From Acidobacteriota bacterium (GTDB lineage: Bacteria > Acidobacteriota > Thermoanaerobaculia > Gp7-AA8): a DNA stretch of 64,000 nucleotides. The translations under genes and the position numbers were made by a program. The notes under the pieces were generated by a model, which worked only from the letters and a program-made list of their open reading frames with translations, searched no databases and had not been told where the DNA came from. Shown piece after piece: positions 51,441-60,143 of this stretch; the stretch's first letter is position 1, and every line of letters begins with the position of its first letter. The DNA lies in assembly GCA_021325515.1 (NCBI GenBank), contig JAJPHC010000054.1, positions 83,874-147,873 on the forward strand. Reading direction: 5' to 3'.

Positions 51441-51462
51441 GGACAAGCTCTCGAGCTTGTCC
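51441..51462. repeat. Short perfect hairpin between kinase and FHA genes
   Basis: GGACAAGCT and AGCTTGTCC pair over 9 bp around a CTCG loop, followed by CTACG. It lies 9 bp downstream of the kinase stop codon as transcribed on the minus strand. It could separate the two transcripts or reduce the downstream level; there is no T-tract. Confidence 0.6.
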
Positions 51463-51470
51463 TACGCCGT

Positions 51471-52562
51471 CTAGAACGAATCCAGCAACGAACGGAGGCG
51501 TGCCTTGCGCCGTTCCGCGGCCACGACGATCGCCGAATCTTCGGCCGGCGATGCGTGCGTTTCTGCGAACGCAACCGTCGGGGTGTTCTCCGCCGGCAGC
51601 GGTTGCCCCTCCGTCGCCGCGAGGCCCAGGGCCACGATGCGGCGCAGCGTCAGCCGCTCCAGGATCTCCTTCACCGATCTTGCGCGCATGTTGCGATCTT
51701 CTTCGAGCATCGACACGAGAACGTCCTCCAGATTCGGCGGCAGCAGTGAATTTTCCTTGACGAGCTCGCGGACCTGAATCGCGGCGTGCTTCGCGAGAAT
51801 CGCCGTCACACCATCCGCGCGAAACAGGTCCTCGCCGGTCAGGCAGTAGTAGAGAACGAGACCGATCGAGTAGATGTCGCTGCGCTCGTCGAGCTTCTCT
51901 CCTGCGAGCTGCTCCGGGCTCATGTAGTACGGCGTCCCCATGATCATTCCGGGCGTCGTGATCACGGCGTCTTCGGCGGCACGTGCCAGGCCGAAGTCCA
52001 TGACGAAGACATCTCCTTCGTTGTCGATCATCACGTTTTCCGGCTTCAGATCGCGGTGGATGATGCCTTTGTTGTGCGCATGCGCAACCGCGCGGCAGAT
52101 CTCGACGACGATTGCGATCGAGTCTTCCTGCGGCAGCGGCTTACGGCGCTCGACGAGCGCGCGCAGCGTGCTCCCCTCGATGAAGTCCATCGAGAAGTAA
52201 GGGAACGGACCCATCGAGCCGACCTCGTGAACGGAGACGATGCGCGGATGCCGCAGCCGCGCGGCGATGCGCGCCTCGCGGCGGAAGCGCTCGATGAACT
52301 GCGCGTCCTTCGCCCGATATTCGGGAACGATCTTCAGCGCGACGTACCGGTCGAGAGTCCGCTCGCGCGCCTTGTACACGTTGCCCATTCCGCCGCGGCC
52401 GAGGAGCGACTCGACGACGTAACGATCATGAAAGGCTTTGCGAACGGCATCGAGGTCGGGATCGATGCCGGTACGTGTGACGGTGCGATCGAGCGAGCCG
52501 CCGCACGAATCGCAGAATTTCGCGTTGTCGCGATTCTCACTTCCACAAAGGGTGCAATGCAT
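51471..52562 (-). CDS. Ser/Thr protein kinase with N-terminal zinc ribbon
   Basis: 363 residues. A zinc ribbon opens the protein (CTLCGSENRDNAKFCDSCG, 3-21). The kinase domain (about 48-310) is complete: ESLLGRGGMGNVYKA (P-loop), VALKIV (Lys), IIHRDLKPENVMI (catalytic loop), VMDFGLARA, GTPYYMSPEQ and DIYSIGLVLYYCLTG. No transmembrane helix or extracellular sensor is present, unlike PknB, so it is cytoplasmic. The tail (310-363) is rich in Ala and Glu. It is 1 bp from the end of the upstream ABC permease gene, which makes a shared transcript possible. Confidence 0.95.
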   Translation of the reverse strand: MHCTLCGSENRDNAKFCDSCGGSLDRTVTRTGIDPDLDAVRKAFHDRYVVESLLGRGGMGNVYKARERTLDRYVALKIVPEYRAKDAQFIERFRREARIAARLRHPRIVSVHEVGSMGPFPYFSMDFIEGSTLRALVERRKPLPQEDSIAIVVEICRAVAHAHNKGIIHRDLKPENVMIDNEGDVFVMDFGLARAAEDAVITTPGMIMGTPYYMSPEQLAGEKLDERSDIYSIGLVLYYCLTGEDLFRADGVTAILAKHAAIQVRELVKENSLLPPNLEDVLVSMLEEDRNMRARSVKEILERLTLRRIVALGLAATEGQPLPAENTPTVAFAETHASPAEDSAIVVAAERRKARLRSLLDSF

Positions 52563-52563
52563 G

Positions 52564-53340
52564 TCAGTTCTCCAGTGCCCGCTTGCGGGTCGCGCTGACG
52601 TAGTAGTAGGTCATCGTTCCGAGATAGAGCAGCGAGACGAGCGTCACCATCAGCAGCGGATTGTCGACGGCGCCGACGACGTCGGCCCACCCCTTCGGCG
52701 AGACCCGGTACTGCATGAACGTCGTCAGCGCATCGCGGAAAGCAACCCAGCGCGTCGTGAGCGGCACGATCGACAGCAGCAGGATCGCGATGACGATCGC
52801 ATTGCGAGGACCGCGCGTCGCGCTGAACTTCGTGCGCGGCGCACGGCGCTGCCACGCCGCGCTGGCGCTCGCCAGAAACACGCAGGCGATGATGACCAGC
52901 TCGATCCAGAGGAACGCGGAGGTCGGCAGCGGACAGAGCGCCGCAAGCACCGAAAGCAGGGGCAACGTGCAGAGATGGATGAGCGCCATCGCTGCGAACG
53001 TACCGAGCGCTTCACCCCAGAACCGCTCGCCGGGAGAAACCGGCGCAAGATCCATCAGATCGGCTTTCACTCCGATCGTGACGTCGTCGTACGCGGACTT
53101 CACCTTCCCCGTCAGCATCGCGGCGAATGCGATGAAGACGCCGTGAAAGACCCAGCCGCAGATCGCAAAGGACGCATTGATCCGCAGAAACTCCCACGGC
53201 TCCGTCCGGAAGATCGGCTCGGTGATCGTACTGAGCCCAACCGCGAAGAACGCGCAGGGGATCAGACAAATGATGAAGATCCCTGTCGACGTACGAAGAA
53301 TCGTCAGCATGCGGAAACGCGCAAGTGCTAGGTAGTGCAT
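52564..53340 (-). CDS. ABC transporter permease-like membrane protein (second)
   Basis: 258 residues, about six to seven membrane helices, starting MHYLALARFRMLTILRTSTGIFIICLIPCAFFAVG. It resembles ABC-2-type permeases by size and context rather than by strong motifs. Its start overlaps the first permease gene by 13 bp. Together with the upstream ATPase it should form an export or lipid-handling ABC transporter. Confidence 0.75.
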   Translation of the reverse strand: MHYLALARFRMLTILRTSTGIFIICLIPCAFFAVGLSTITEPIFRTEPWEFLRINASFAICGWVFHGVFIAFAAMLTGKVKSAYDDVTIGVKADLMDLAPVSPGERFWGEALGTFAAMALIHLCTLPLLSVLAALCPLPTSAFLWIELVIIACVFLASASAAWQRRAPRTKFSATRGPRNAIVIAILLLSIVPLTTRWVAFRDALTTFMQYRVSPKGWADVVGAVDNPLLMVTLVSLLYLGTMTYYYVSATRKRALEN

Positions 53341-53978
53341 CGCCGCTCCAGTAAGAACGTCGCAATCGTCGTGCTGAGGACCGCGGTGACGACGGCCAGC
53401 ATCATCACCTTCGGCCGGTTGGACTCGAGCACGAGAAACGGAAGAAAGAAACACGATCCGCAATACGCGCCGATGAGCATCTGCGGCTGGGCGGAGATCA
53501 TCACGAACATGGCGCCCATCGCCGACGACGCGATCGAGATCACGATCACGGCAAGCGTGAGCCTGACGGTATCGGGCGGCGCCGCGCCGGTCAGGACTCG
53601 CGCGGCCGCGATCGCCGGAATCCATGACAACACCGCGATCGCCGACGAGTGGACGATCATCGCCAGGATGATGACGATGGGGCGCTTCGCGAGCACAAAG
53701 CTTCCGATCGCCCTGGTTGCGACTTCCGAGCGGAACATCCAGAAGCCCGAGAGACTCGCGAAGCAGACCGTGCACATCGTCGAGATGAAGGCCACCTGCG
53801 ACGCGTTCTGCGCCGGCGTCCAGTCCAGTGAGTAGTAGAGCGGGAAGGACGGATGGCCGCTCGCCACGACCACGCCGATGAGAGACGCGACCACCATCGT
53901 GATCGGCGTCAGCAGAAAGATCACGGTGGACTTGTCGCGTGTTCCTTTCAGAAGCGCGTAGTGAAGGATGGCGATCAC
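53328..53978 (-). CDS. ABC transporter permease-like membrane protein (first)
   Basis: 216 residues from a GTG that overlaps the ATPase stop (GTGA). About six membrane helices (for example STVIFLLTPITMVVASLIGVVVASG, AVIVISIASSAMGAMFVMISA, VMMLAVVTAVLSTTIATFLLE). The conserved core and gene order fit an ABC-2-like permease paired with the next gene. Cargo unknown. Confidence 0.75.
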   Translation of the reverse strand: MIAILHYALLKGTRDKSTVIFLLTPITMVVASLIGVVVASGHPSFPLYYSLDWTPAQNASQVAFISTMCTVCFASLSGFWMFRSEVATRAIGSFVLAKRPIVIILAMIVHSSAIAVLSWIPAIAAARVLTGAAPPDTVRLTLAVIVISIASSAMGAMFVMISAQPQMLIGAYCGSCFFLPFLVLESNRPKVMMLAVVTAVLSTTIATFLLERRCTT

Positions 53979-54916
53979 GACGCGGCCTCCATCTCTTCCT
54001 CTTCCTCCACCGCCTTCGCGAATTCCTGCTCCAGCGTGGAGCGGAGCGGCGTGACTTCGCACACGTCGATGCCGCGCGCGACGAGATCCGCGATCCAGCG
54101 CGCGCGCTCGGCCGCAGTGAGATCGCCTTCGAACTCGATCGATGTCGGGCCGCTCTCGACGACCTCACCGCGGAGTCCGGAAGGAAGCGAGATCGCGCGG
54201 CTCACCGCGCTCAGGCGCCAGCGCGTCGTGGAGCGCATCTGCCTGCGGAACCCTGCGATGTCGCCGGAGAAGATGACCGTCCCCTTCTTGATGACGACGA
54301 GCTCGTCGCAGATCTCCTCGAGGTCGGCGAGCACGTGAGACGAAAGGAAGATCGTCTTCCCGCGCTCGCGCAGGAGCCGCAGGAGCTCTTTCAACTCGAC
54401 GCGCGCATGCGGATCGAGACCTGCCGCCGGCTCGTCGAGAATGAGGACTTCCGGATTGTGAATCAGCGCGCGCGCCAGGCCGACGCGCTGGACTTCGCCT
54501 CTCGACAGCGCGTGCAGCCTGCGATCCGCGAGCTCCTCCGTCCGCGTCAACTGCAGCGTCGTGTCGATGCGGCGCTTCCGGTCGCCGCGCGCAATCGGAT
54601 AGAGCTCGGTGAAGATGCCGAGGTATTCGCGCAGCGTCAGCGTCGAAGGAAGCTCGAAGGAGTCGGGCAGAAATCCGAGGCGGCCGCGAATGGAATATTC
54701 GTTTCTCCGGACGTCGTCGCCGAGGACGTGGCACGTGCCGTCGTCTGCGTCGAGGAGCGTGGAGACGATCTTGAGCGTCGTCGTCTTGCCCGCGCCGTTG
54801 CGGCCGATGAAGCCGGTAATCGTCCCCTTCTTCACCGCGAAGGAGGCGTCGCGAAGCGCGGTGACGCGGCCGTATCGCTTGAGAAGTGAGTCGGCGACTA
54901 TCGCATGTTCAGTCAT
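53975..54916 (-). CDS. ABC transporter ATP-binding protein
   Basis: 313 residues. Walker A GRNGAGKTT (38-46), Q-loop region LGFLPDSFELP, signature LSRGEVQRVGLARAL (a variant of LSGGQ), Walker B EVLILDEPAAGLDPHA and switch His in FLSSHVLADLEEICD. A C-terminal extension (about 230-313) ends in a Glu-rich run before EMEAAS. The type (CcmA/NatA-like) usually serves ABC-2 exporters. It overlaps the upstream gene by 4 bp and the permease by 4 bp. Confidence 0.92.
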   Translation of the reverse strand: MTEHAIVADSLLKRYGRVTALRDASFAVKKGTITGFIGRNGAGKTTTLKIVSTLLDADDGTCHVLGDDVRRNEYSIRGRLGFLPDSFELPSTLTLREYLGIFTELYPIARGDRKRRIDTTLQLTRTEELADRRLHALSRGEVQRVGLARALIHNPEVLILDEPAAGLDPHARVELKELLRLLRERGKTIFLSSHVLADLEEICDELVVIKKGTVIFSGDIAGFRRQMRSTTRWRLSAVSRAISLPSGLRGEVVESGPTSIEFEGDLTAAERARWIADLVARGIDVCEVTPLRSTLEQEFAKAVEEEEEMEAAS

Positions 54917-56973
54917 CGTTTGTTCTCCCGGACTTCGATCATGATGTCCTTGAAGTAGGGTGGAATCGGCGGAGGAGTCGCGTCGATGCGGAGCCTCATC
55001 ACGCCGCCTTCGGCGAGCACCTGATGCAGCAGATCGTTAGGGATCGCGAAGACTCTTTGTTTTGCTGCCGGCAGTACGACAGCTCCGCGGCTCGTAAGGA
55101 GCGAGACTTCGCGGACGTTCCATATCTCGGTGATGGCCACGGTTACGTTCTCATCGCCGTGCATCGATGCCACGGGAAGTGCGAAGGACGCCGACGGTAC
55201 GCCGTCCACGATCCGGACATTGCCGCGGATCGCGAAGGATCTGGAATGCCCATCCTCTTCCGATGACCAGTCGAGCACCTCGTGATCTCCCAGCAGATTG
55301 GCGCGCGGATATCCACGCCCCTGCAGCGGGAGAAACCTGAAGCTCTCCGGGTCGATCCAGGAGAATCTCCGGTCCTCGACGGTGGCCTTCCCCTTCTTTC
55401 CGGACGCGCTTCCCATCCCGCTGCAAAAGCGATCCCCACAAACCCACTCCGCGTAGACGCTATGCAGGGGGAATGGCGCGTCGTATTCGACCTGCAGCCG
55501 GGTCCCATCGATAGTGCGAACACGAATGGGAGTGGCCGGCGCGATCTCACGACGATAGGTCGAACGCCTCATTCCCTCCCAATCGCGAGGAGACGTGAAG
55601 CTGCCCATCAGCATCGGCGTGGTCCCTGTCCGCTCTTCGGTACGTCCCCACAATTCATCGGCATTCGTCAGCGAGGTCCGCGCAATCTCGCCGTCGATCG
55701 TTGCCGCAGGAACCGGCGACGGGCCATACCACGTCGTGATGCGCGCGACGGAGACGAGCCCCGGCTGAATCAGCGACGTCGTTTGCATGTGCCGTTCTTC
55801 GGATGCGGGACGAATGGCGTTCCTCGCGATCAGACACCCCCCCGCGAACACCAGCAGAGCAGCGACCACGGCAAACCGAGGCTGACGCCGCAACACGATC
55901 CACCCTGCGATCGCAGCGAGGGCAGCACCCAGGAGCCAGGTCGCGGACCAGTAGTGCCCGACGATCTGCGAAAGGCTCGGGAGCTGATGCTCAGCCTCGG
56001 AGTAGATCGACCGTTCCTCATTCACCGCGGCGAGATCTTCGCGACGCGTCTCCGGCAGCGGAAACCGAATCACGTCTTCGGTGGCAGCCCAGGTCGAGGC
56101 CGGCGTACGCACCATGAACGGCATCGCACCTGTCCCGACACGATCGGCAAATGGCTTCGCGGTCCACGACATCGGCATCGCGATCTGCCGTCCGTCGCCA
56201 TACGGTGGAGGAACGACGCGGAGATTCGACTGCATCGAGAAGGAGACGGGCAGCAGTGCGCGATCGAGCTCCGTGAGCTGTTGATTCGCGCGCGGCAGAC
56301 CGTGAAAGACGACCGGCAGTGAGGAGCCGAAGATCGCCTGGCGCACTCGGATCGGAAGGTCGAGCCACGCCTCGGTGGCAATCACGACGGAAGAGAAACC
56401 GGCGTACCAGCGCGCGGTGTCGGAGAGGTTCCCTGGAGTATCGACGTATGCGTTTCGGCCGAAGACCTGCCGGGGCGCGGACGCGTTTGCGTCGACGCGC
56501 AACGGAATCGCTGCATCGTGCCACGTCGTCCACGGCGGCACACCCGCCGCCTTGACCGCGATCACGCTCTTCGACCGGTCGCGCCACTCGATGCCGAGCT
56601 CGCGGCCGACCTGGTCGCTGCCGCGATCGGATTGATCTCCGCGCCGCAGGTGCGCGTAAGTCGTGAACGTCCACGACTCATGCGGCTTCAGCGTCGCGCG
56701 CGCGATCACCGGCGTGTCGTACGTGCGATGGTCCTTTACGCGAAAGTGAAAACCGATGTAGCCGTCGAACGGCGCATCGGAGGCCTTCGCATGCAGCGTG
56801 ATCGGTGCACTCCGCCATGGCACGTACGGCCCCGGATATCCGAGATCGGCGGAGACGGAGGGAAGTGAAGAGCGGGGCGAAACTGCTTCGGTGTGCCACG
56901 GCGCCTGCTGCGCCCGGGACCTCAGGCAGACGAGCATGAACACCGCGGCCGGCAAGAGGGCTCGCTTGTACAT
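54913..56973 (-). CDS. Large exported membrane protein of unknown function in an ABC operon
   Basis: 686 residues from MYKRALLPAAVFMLVCLRSRAQ (a signal peptide); an in-frame ATG at 57006 would add 11 residues. The N-terminal ~350 residues are beta-rich and extracytoplasmic; two membrane helices follow (WSATWLLGAALAAIAGWIVL and FAVVAALLVFAGGCLIA, about 355-400); then another extracytoplasmic domain containing CGDRFCSGMGSASGKKGK. No family recognised. It overlaps the ATPase gene by 4 bp, so it is likely a transporter partner or sensor. Confidence 0.75.
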   Translation of the reverse strand: MYKRALLPAAVFMLVCLRSRAQQAPWHTEAVSPRSSLPSVSADLGYPGPYVPWRSAPITLHAKASDAPFDGYIGFHFRVKDHRTYDTPVIARATLKPHESWTFTTYAHLRRGDQSDRGSDQVGRELGIEWRDRSKSVIAVKAAGVPPWTTWHDAAIPLRVDANASAPRQVFGRNAYVDTPGNLSDTARWYAGFSSVVIATEAWLDLPIRVRQAIFGSSLPVVFHGLPRANQQLTELDRALLPVSFSMQSNLRVVPPPYGDGRQIAMPMSWTAKPFADRVGTGAMPFMVRTPASTWAATEDVIRFPLPETRREDLAAVNEERSIYSEAEHQLPSLSQIVGHYWSATWLLGAALAAIAGWIVLRRQPRFAVVAALLVFAGGCLIARNAIRPASEERHMQTTSLIQPGLVSVARITTWYGPSPVPAATIDGEIARTSLTNADELWGRTEERTGTTPMLMGSFTSPRDWEGMRRSTYRREIAPATPIRVRTIDGTRLQVEYDAPFPLHSVYAEWVCGDRFCSGMGSASGKKGKATVEDRRFSWIDPESFRFLPLQGRGYPRANLLGDHEVLDWSSEEDGHSRSFAIRGNVRIVDGVPSASFALPVASMHGDENVTVAITEIWNVREVSLLTSRGAVVLPAAKQRVFAIPNDLLHQVLAEGGVMRLRIDATPPPIPPYFKDIMIEVRENKR

Positions 56974-57061
56974 ACGTTTGTCCGGATTCGGTTCATCGTA
57001 CTTCATCGCGGCTCAGTATCGGTTCAAGCCGCCGGCGAGTCTTTTCGAAATCCTTGGAAGA

Positions 57062-57150
57062 TTCTGGAGCGCGGACGTCCCGTCCGCAGTGCGCGGGCGT
57101 CCCGCCCGTGCACCGTCTCCCGTCGCCGGCCGGGACGCCCGCGCTCCTAC
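57062..57150. repeat. GC-rich palindromic repeat block overlapping an MFS stop codon
   Basis: GGAGCGCGGACGTCCCG near the left is mirrored by CGGGACGCCCGCGCTCC at 57131-57147, with two smaller hairpins between (GCGGAC/GTCCGC; GCGGGC/GCCCG). The right edge supplies the last codons and stop of the MFS gene. Confidence 0.7.
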
Positions 57151-58430
57151 GCGGGGGCGAGGCCGCTGTCGAGATCGGTGCCTCGCAGCAGGAAGACGAC
57201 GGCCACGATGGCCAGCAGCGATCCGTTCACCGCGAGCGCAACGGTGATCGACCAGCGCTCCGCAACCCATCCGGCGAGCAGATTCCCGAGCGGCATCCCG
57301 CCGCGAAACGCGAGCATGAAGATCGACATCACTCTGCCACGCATCGCATCGCTGGTCGTGAGCTGCACCAGCGAGCTGTACAGTGAGATCACGCCGACGA
57401 TGCACGCGCCGGCGAAGAACGCGATCAACATGCTGAGCGCGAGCGTTCTGGAAAACGCGAACGCGACGAGCAGACACGCAAATGCGGCCTGCAGCGACAG
57501 CGCCGCACGCCCCTTCTTGTTCGCATGTCCTGTCCCCGCGACGACGAGCGCTCCGGCGACCGACCCGATCCCATAGGCCGTCAGCAGCCACGAATAGCCG
57601 CGCGCATCGAGCTTGAAGATCGAGCGTGCCACGACGGGAAGAAACGTCACGATGGGCATGCCGAGAAACGTGCCCGCGAACGAGAGAAACGTCAGCAGTT
57701 GAAGCGACTTCCGCTGCCACACGAAGCGGAAGCCATCCTTCATCTCGTCGAAGATGCCGCGCTTCTCATCGGACTTGTTCGCGATGGCCGGCGCGCTGAT
57801 CAGCATCAGCGCGATGATCACCGCGATGAACGACAGCCCGTTCAAACCGAAGCAGACCGCCGCGCCGAATGCAGTGAGCGCAAAGCCGGCGAAGATCGGG
57901 CCGATCACGCGCGCCAGATTGAACTGCATCGAGTTCATCGCCACCGCGTTCTGCACATCCTCGCGCGGAACGAGCGTCGGCAGCAGCGCGATGTACGCCG
58001 GCCCGCTCAACGACTGCGCACTTCCGGTGAGGAACGACAGCAGGAAGATGTGCCAGACCTTCACGTGCTTCGTCCAGATCAACGCGCCGAGCACGAAGGC
58101 GAAGGTCATCTGCAGATACTGTGAGGTGAGCATGATGCGGCGCCGCTCGAGCCGGTCGGCGAGCGCGCCGCCGATGAGCGAGAAGAGCAGCATCGGCCCG
58201 CTCGACAGGAATCCGTCGACGCCGAGCAGAAATGCGGAGTTCGTCATCGAGAGGACGACCCAGCTCTGCGCGACGGTCTGCATCCACGTTCCCGTCGTCG
58301 ACGTGAAGGCGCCGAACCACATCCGCCGGAAGTTCTGATGGCGCAGCGCGCTGAAGGTGCGCGCAAACCAGCTCGGAGCGGCCTGCGCTTCCGACTCGAG
58401 CGTTTCCTCTTCAGGCAGCGTGGAGCTCAT
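57147..58430 (-). CDS. MFS exporter (EntS-like family)
   Basis: 427 residues, 12 predicted membrane helices. N-terminal FRRMWFGAFTSTTGTWMQTVAQSWVVLSMTNSAFLLGVDGFLSSGPMLLFSLIGGALADRLERRRIML is typical of the MFS_3/EntS group, and the DRLERR loop is the conserved MFS signature between helices 2 and 3. Such transporters export siderophores or drugs. The ATG overlaps the ruvC stop by 4 bp (ATGA). The substrate cannot be told; a siderophore-type role would fit the TonB genes elsewhere but is inference. Confidence 0.88.
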   Translation of the reverse strand: MSSTLPEEETLESEAQAAPSWFARTFSALRHQNFRRMWFGAFTSTTGTWMQTVAQSWVVLSMTNSAFLLGVDGFLSSGPMLLFSLIGGALADRLERRRIMLTSQYLQMTFAFVLGALIWTKHVKVWHIFLLSFLTGSAQSLSGPAYIALLPTLVPREDVQNAVAMNSMQFNLARVIGPIFAGFALTAFGAAVCFGLNGLSFIAVIIALMLISAPAIANKSDEKRGIFDEMKDGFRFVWQRKSLQLLTFLSFAGTFLGMPIVTFLPVVARSIFKLDARGYSWLLTAYGIGSVAGALVVAGTGHANKKGRAALSLQAAFACLLVAFAFSRTLALSMLIAFFAGACIVGVISLYSSLVQLTTSDAMRGRVMSIFMLAFRGGMPLGNLLAGWVAERWSITVALAVNGSLLAIVAVVFLLRGTDLDSGLAPA

Positions 58431-58933
58431 GCCCCCGCTCTCACGGTCAGGCGATTCGTTCTGCCCGAGCTGTGTGCGTGGCAGATGGCGACGGCGAGAG
58501 CGTCGGCTGCGTCGGCTGCGAGTTGCATCGATGCGCAAGCGGGAAGCAGAAGCCGCACCATCTTCGCGACCTGCTCCTTTTCCGCGCCGCCGTAGCCGAC
58601 CACGGCACTCTTCACCGACCGCGGCGCGTACTCGAAGATCTGCAGCCCCGCGCTCTGCGCCGCGAGCAGAATCACTCCGCGCGCATGCGCGAGCTGCACG
58701 AGACTCTTCACGTTGTTTCCCGCGAACGGTGTCTCCACGGCGATGGCGGCCGGCTGCGTTCGGGCAATGATCGCGGCGAGCTCGCCATGAATCCGCGCCA
58801 GCCGTTCCGCGAGCTCGGCACCGCGCCTCGTCCCGATCGCCCCCTGCTCCACCAGCGCGAGCCGTCCGCGCTCGTAGTCAATCACTCCAAAGCCTGTGGT
58901 AATCGAGCCGGGATCGACGCCGAGGATTCTCAC
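58427..58933 (-). CDS. ruvC: Holliday junction resolvase RuvC
   Basis: 168 residues. The four acidic catalytic residues are in place: Asp7 (ILGVDPGSITTGFGVID), Glu68 (IAVETPFAGNNVKS), and the two Asp of the C-terminal AADAADALAVAICHAH. It cuts four-way DNA junctions with RuvAB. Overlaps by 4 bp both the trmB gene upstream and the MFS gene downstream. RuvA and RuvB are not in the window. Confidence 0.96.
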   Translation of the reverse strand: MRILGVDPGSITTGFGVIDYERGRLALVEQGAIGTRRGAELAERLARIHGELAAIIARTQPAAIAVETPFAGNNVKSLVQLAHARGVILLAAQSAGLQIFEYAPRSVKSAVVGYGGAEKEQVAKMVRLLLPACASMQLAADAADALAVAICHAHSSGRTNRLTVRAGA

Positions 58934-59529
58934 TCCGTCGATTGTAGCGGCTTCCGGAAGCGGATCTCGTAGATCGGCCTCCCCTCTTCGCGATACTTCG
59001 CCTCGTAGTTCGTGCGCGGAGCATCGCCGGGACCGGGAATCCTGCGCTCGGACGGAAACCGCTGCTCGATCAGCGGCGCCGCGGCTTCGAAGTACTCCTG
59101 GTGATCGGTCACGTAAATCGCCGAGCCATCGCGCACCAGCACCCGCTCGATCTCGCTCAACACCTCGGGCCTGATGATGCGCCGTTTCTGCTCGCGCTTC
59201 CGCGGCCAGGGATCGGGAAAGTAGATGTGCACTTCCGCGATCGATTCCGCGGGGATCATCTCCTTCATCACCAGATATGCATCGTGATTGATCAGGCGGA
59301 TGTTCGTGAGGTTCCGCTTCATCACCCGCTCGCGGATGACGCGGTGGTAGTGGAGCGACTTCTCGATGCCGATCAGATTGACGTCCGGCCGCTCGATCGC
59401 GGTGCTGATGAGAAAGCGCCCCTTCCCCGAGCCGATTTCGAGAATCACCGGATGGCCGTTGCCGAAGAGCTGCTGCAGATCGAGACGGACGAACCCTGTC
59501 TCGCGAGGATTGATGGATGGATCATTCAT
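58930..59529 (-). CDS. trmB: tRNA (guanine-N7-)-methyltransferase
   Basis: 199 residues from MNDPSINPRETGF. SAM-binding motif ILEIGSGKGRFLISTA, then NLIGIEKSLHYHRVIRERV and the TrmB hallmark HIYFPDPWPRKREQKRRI, followed by IYVTDHQEYFEAAAPLI. It methylates G46 in the tRNA variable loop. An upstream in-frame Met lies 31 codons earlier, but the shorter form matches family length. Divergent from the HExxH membrane protein with 26 bp between starts. Confidence 0.95.
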   Translation of the reverse strand: MNDPSINPRETGFVRLDLQQLFGNGHPVILEIGSGKGRFLISTAIERPDVNLIGIEKSLHYHRVIRERVMKRNLTNIRLINHDAYLVMKEMIPAESIAEVHIYFPDPWPRKREQKRRIIRPEVLSEIERVLVRDGSAIYVTDHQEYFEAAAPLIEQRFPSERRIPGPGDAPRTNYEAKYREEGRPIYEIRFRKPLQSTE

Positions 59530-59555
59530 GCGGCGCGGGATTCTAGAATGGATTC

Positions 59556-60140
59556 GTGCTGACGGACTTTCTCGGCGCCGCACGCGAGTGGGCGCGCGGA
59601 CGCGCGTGGCTCGGATACGCATTGCTGCTGCTCGTGCTCGTCTACCTCGAGTACCTCAAGATCACCGACGTCACACGCTGGACGATCTTCTACGGCATCA
59701 CACTCGGCTTCCATGAGATGGGACATCTCGCGTTCTCGTGGGCGCCGCAGTTCATCGCGGTGCTGATGGGTAGCGTCTTCCAGATCGCGGTCCCGATCGC
59801 GGTCATCGTGATCTTCCATCGCCAGGAAGAATTCTTCGGGATCACGGTCGGCGGTTTCTGGCTCTCCTACAGTCTCGCGGAGCTCTCGGCGTACATCGCC
59901 GACGCCCGCTCACAGGAGCTGCCGCTCGTCGGGTTCGCGTCGCAGGAGGATCTCGAGCACGACTGGCATTACCTGCTCGGCAAGCTCCACCTGCTCGAGC
60001 TCGATCACTTCCTCGGATTTCTCACGCGCGCGAGCGGCGTCGTGATCGGAATCGCGTCGTGTGCGTTCGGCGTCTGGCTGATCGTGCAGATGGTGAGCGG
60101 TGTGCGGCCGCCTCGTCCGCACACCACTCGCGTGAAGTGA
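59556..60140 (+). CDS. Integral membrane HExxH protein
   Basis: 194 residues from a GTG. About four to five membrane helices; the second soluble-to-membrane transition holds TLGFHEMGHLAFSWAPQFIAVLMGSVFQIAVPIAV, an HExxH motif inside a helix as in site-2 protease (M50) relatives. A third ligand could be the Asp or His in DWHYLLGKLHLLELDHFLGF. No PDZ domain. It may be a membrane metalloprotease or a relative that has kept the zinc site. Confidence 0.75.
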   Translation: MLTDFLGAAREWARGRAWLGYALLLLVLVYLEYLKITDVTRWTIFYGITLGFHEMGHLAFSWAPQFIAVLMGSVFQIAVPIAVIVIFHRQEEFFGITVGGFWLSYSLAELSAYIADARSQELPLVGFASQEDLEHDWHYLLGKLHLLELDHFLGFLTRASGVVIGIASCAFGVWLIVQMVSGVRPPRPHTTRVK

Positions 60141-60143
60141 CGG

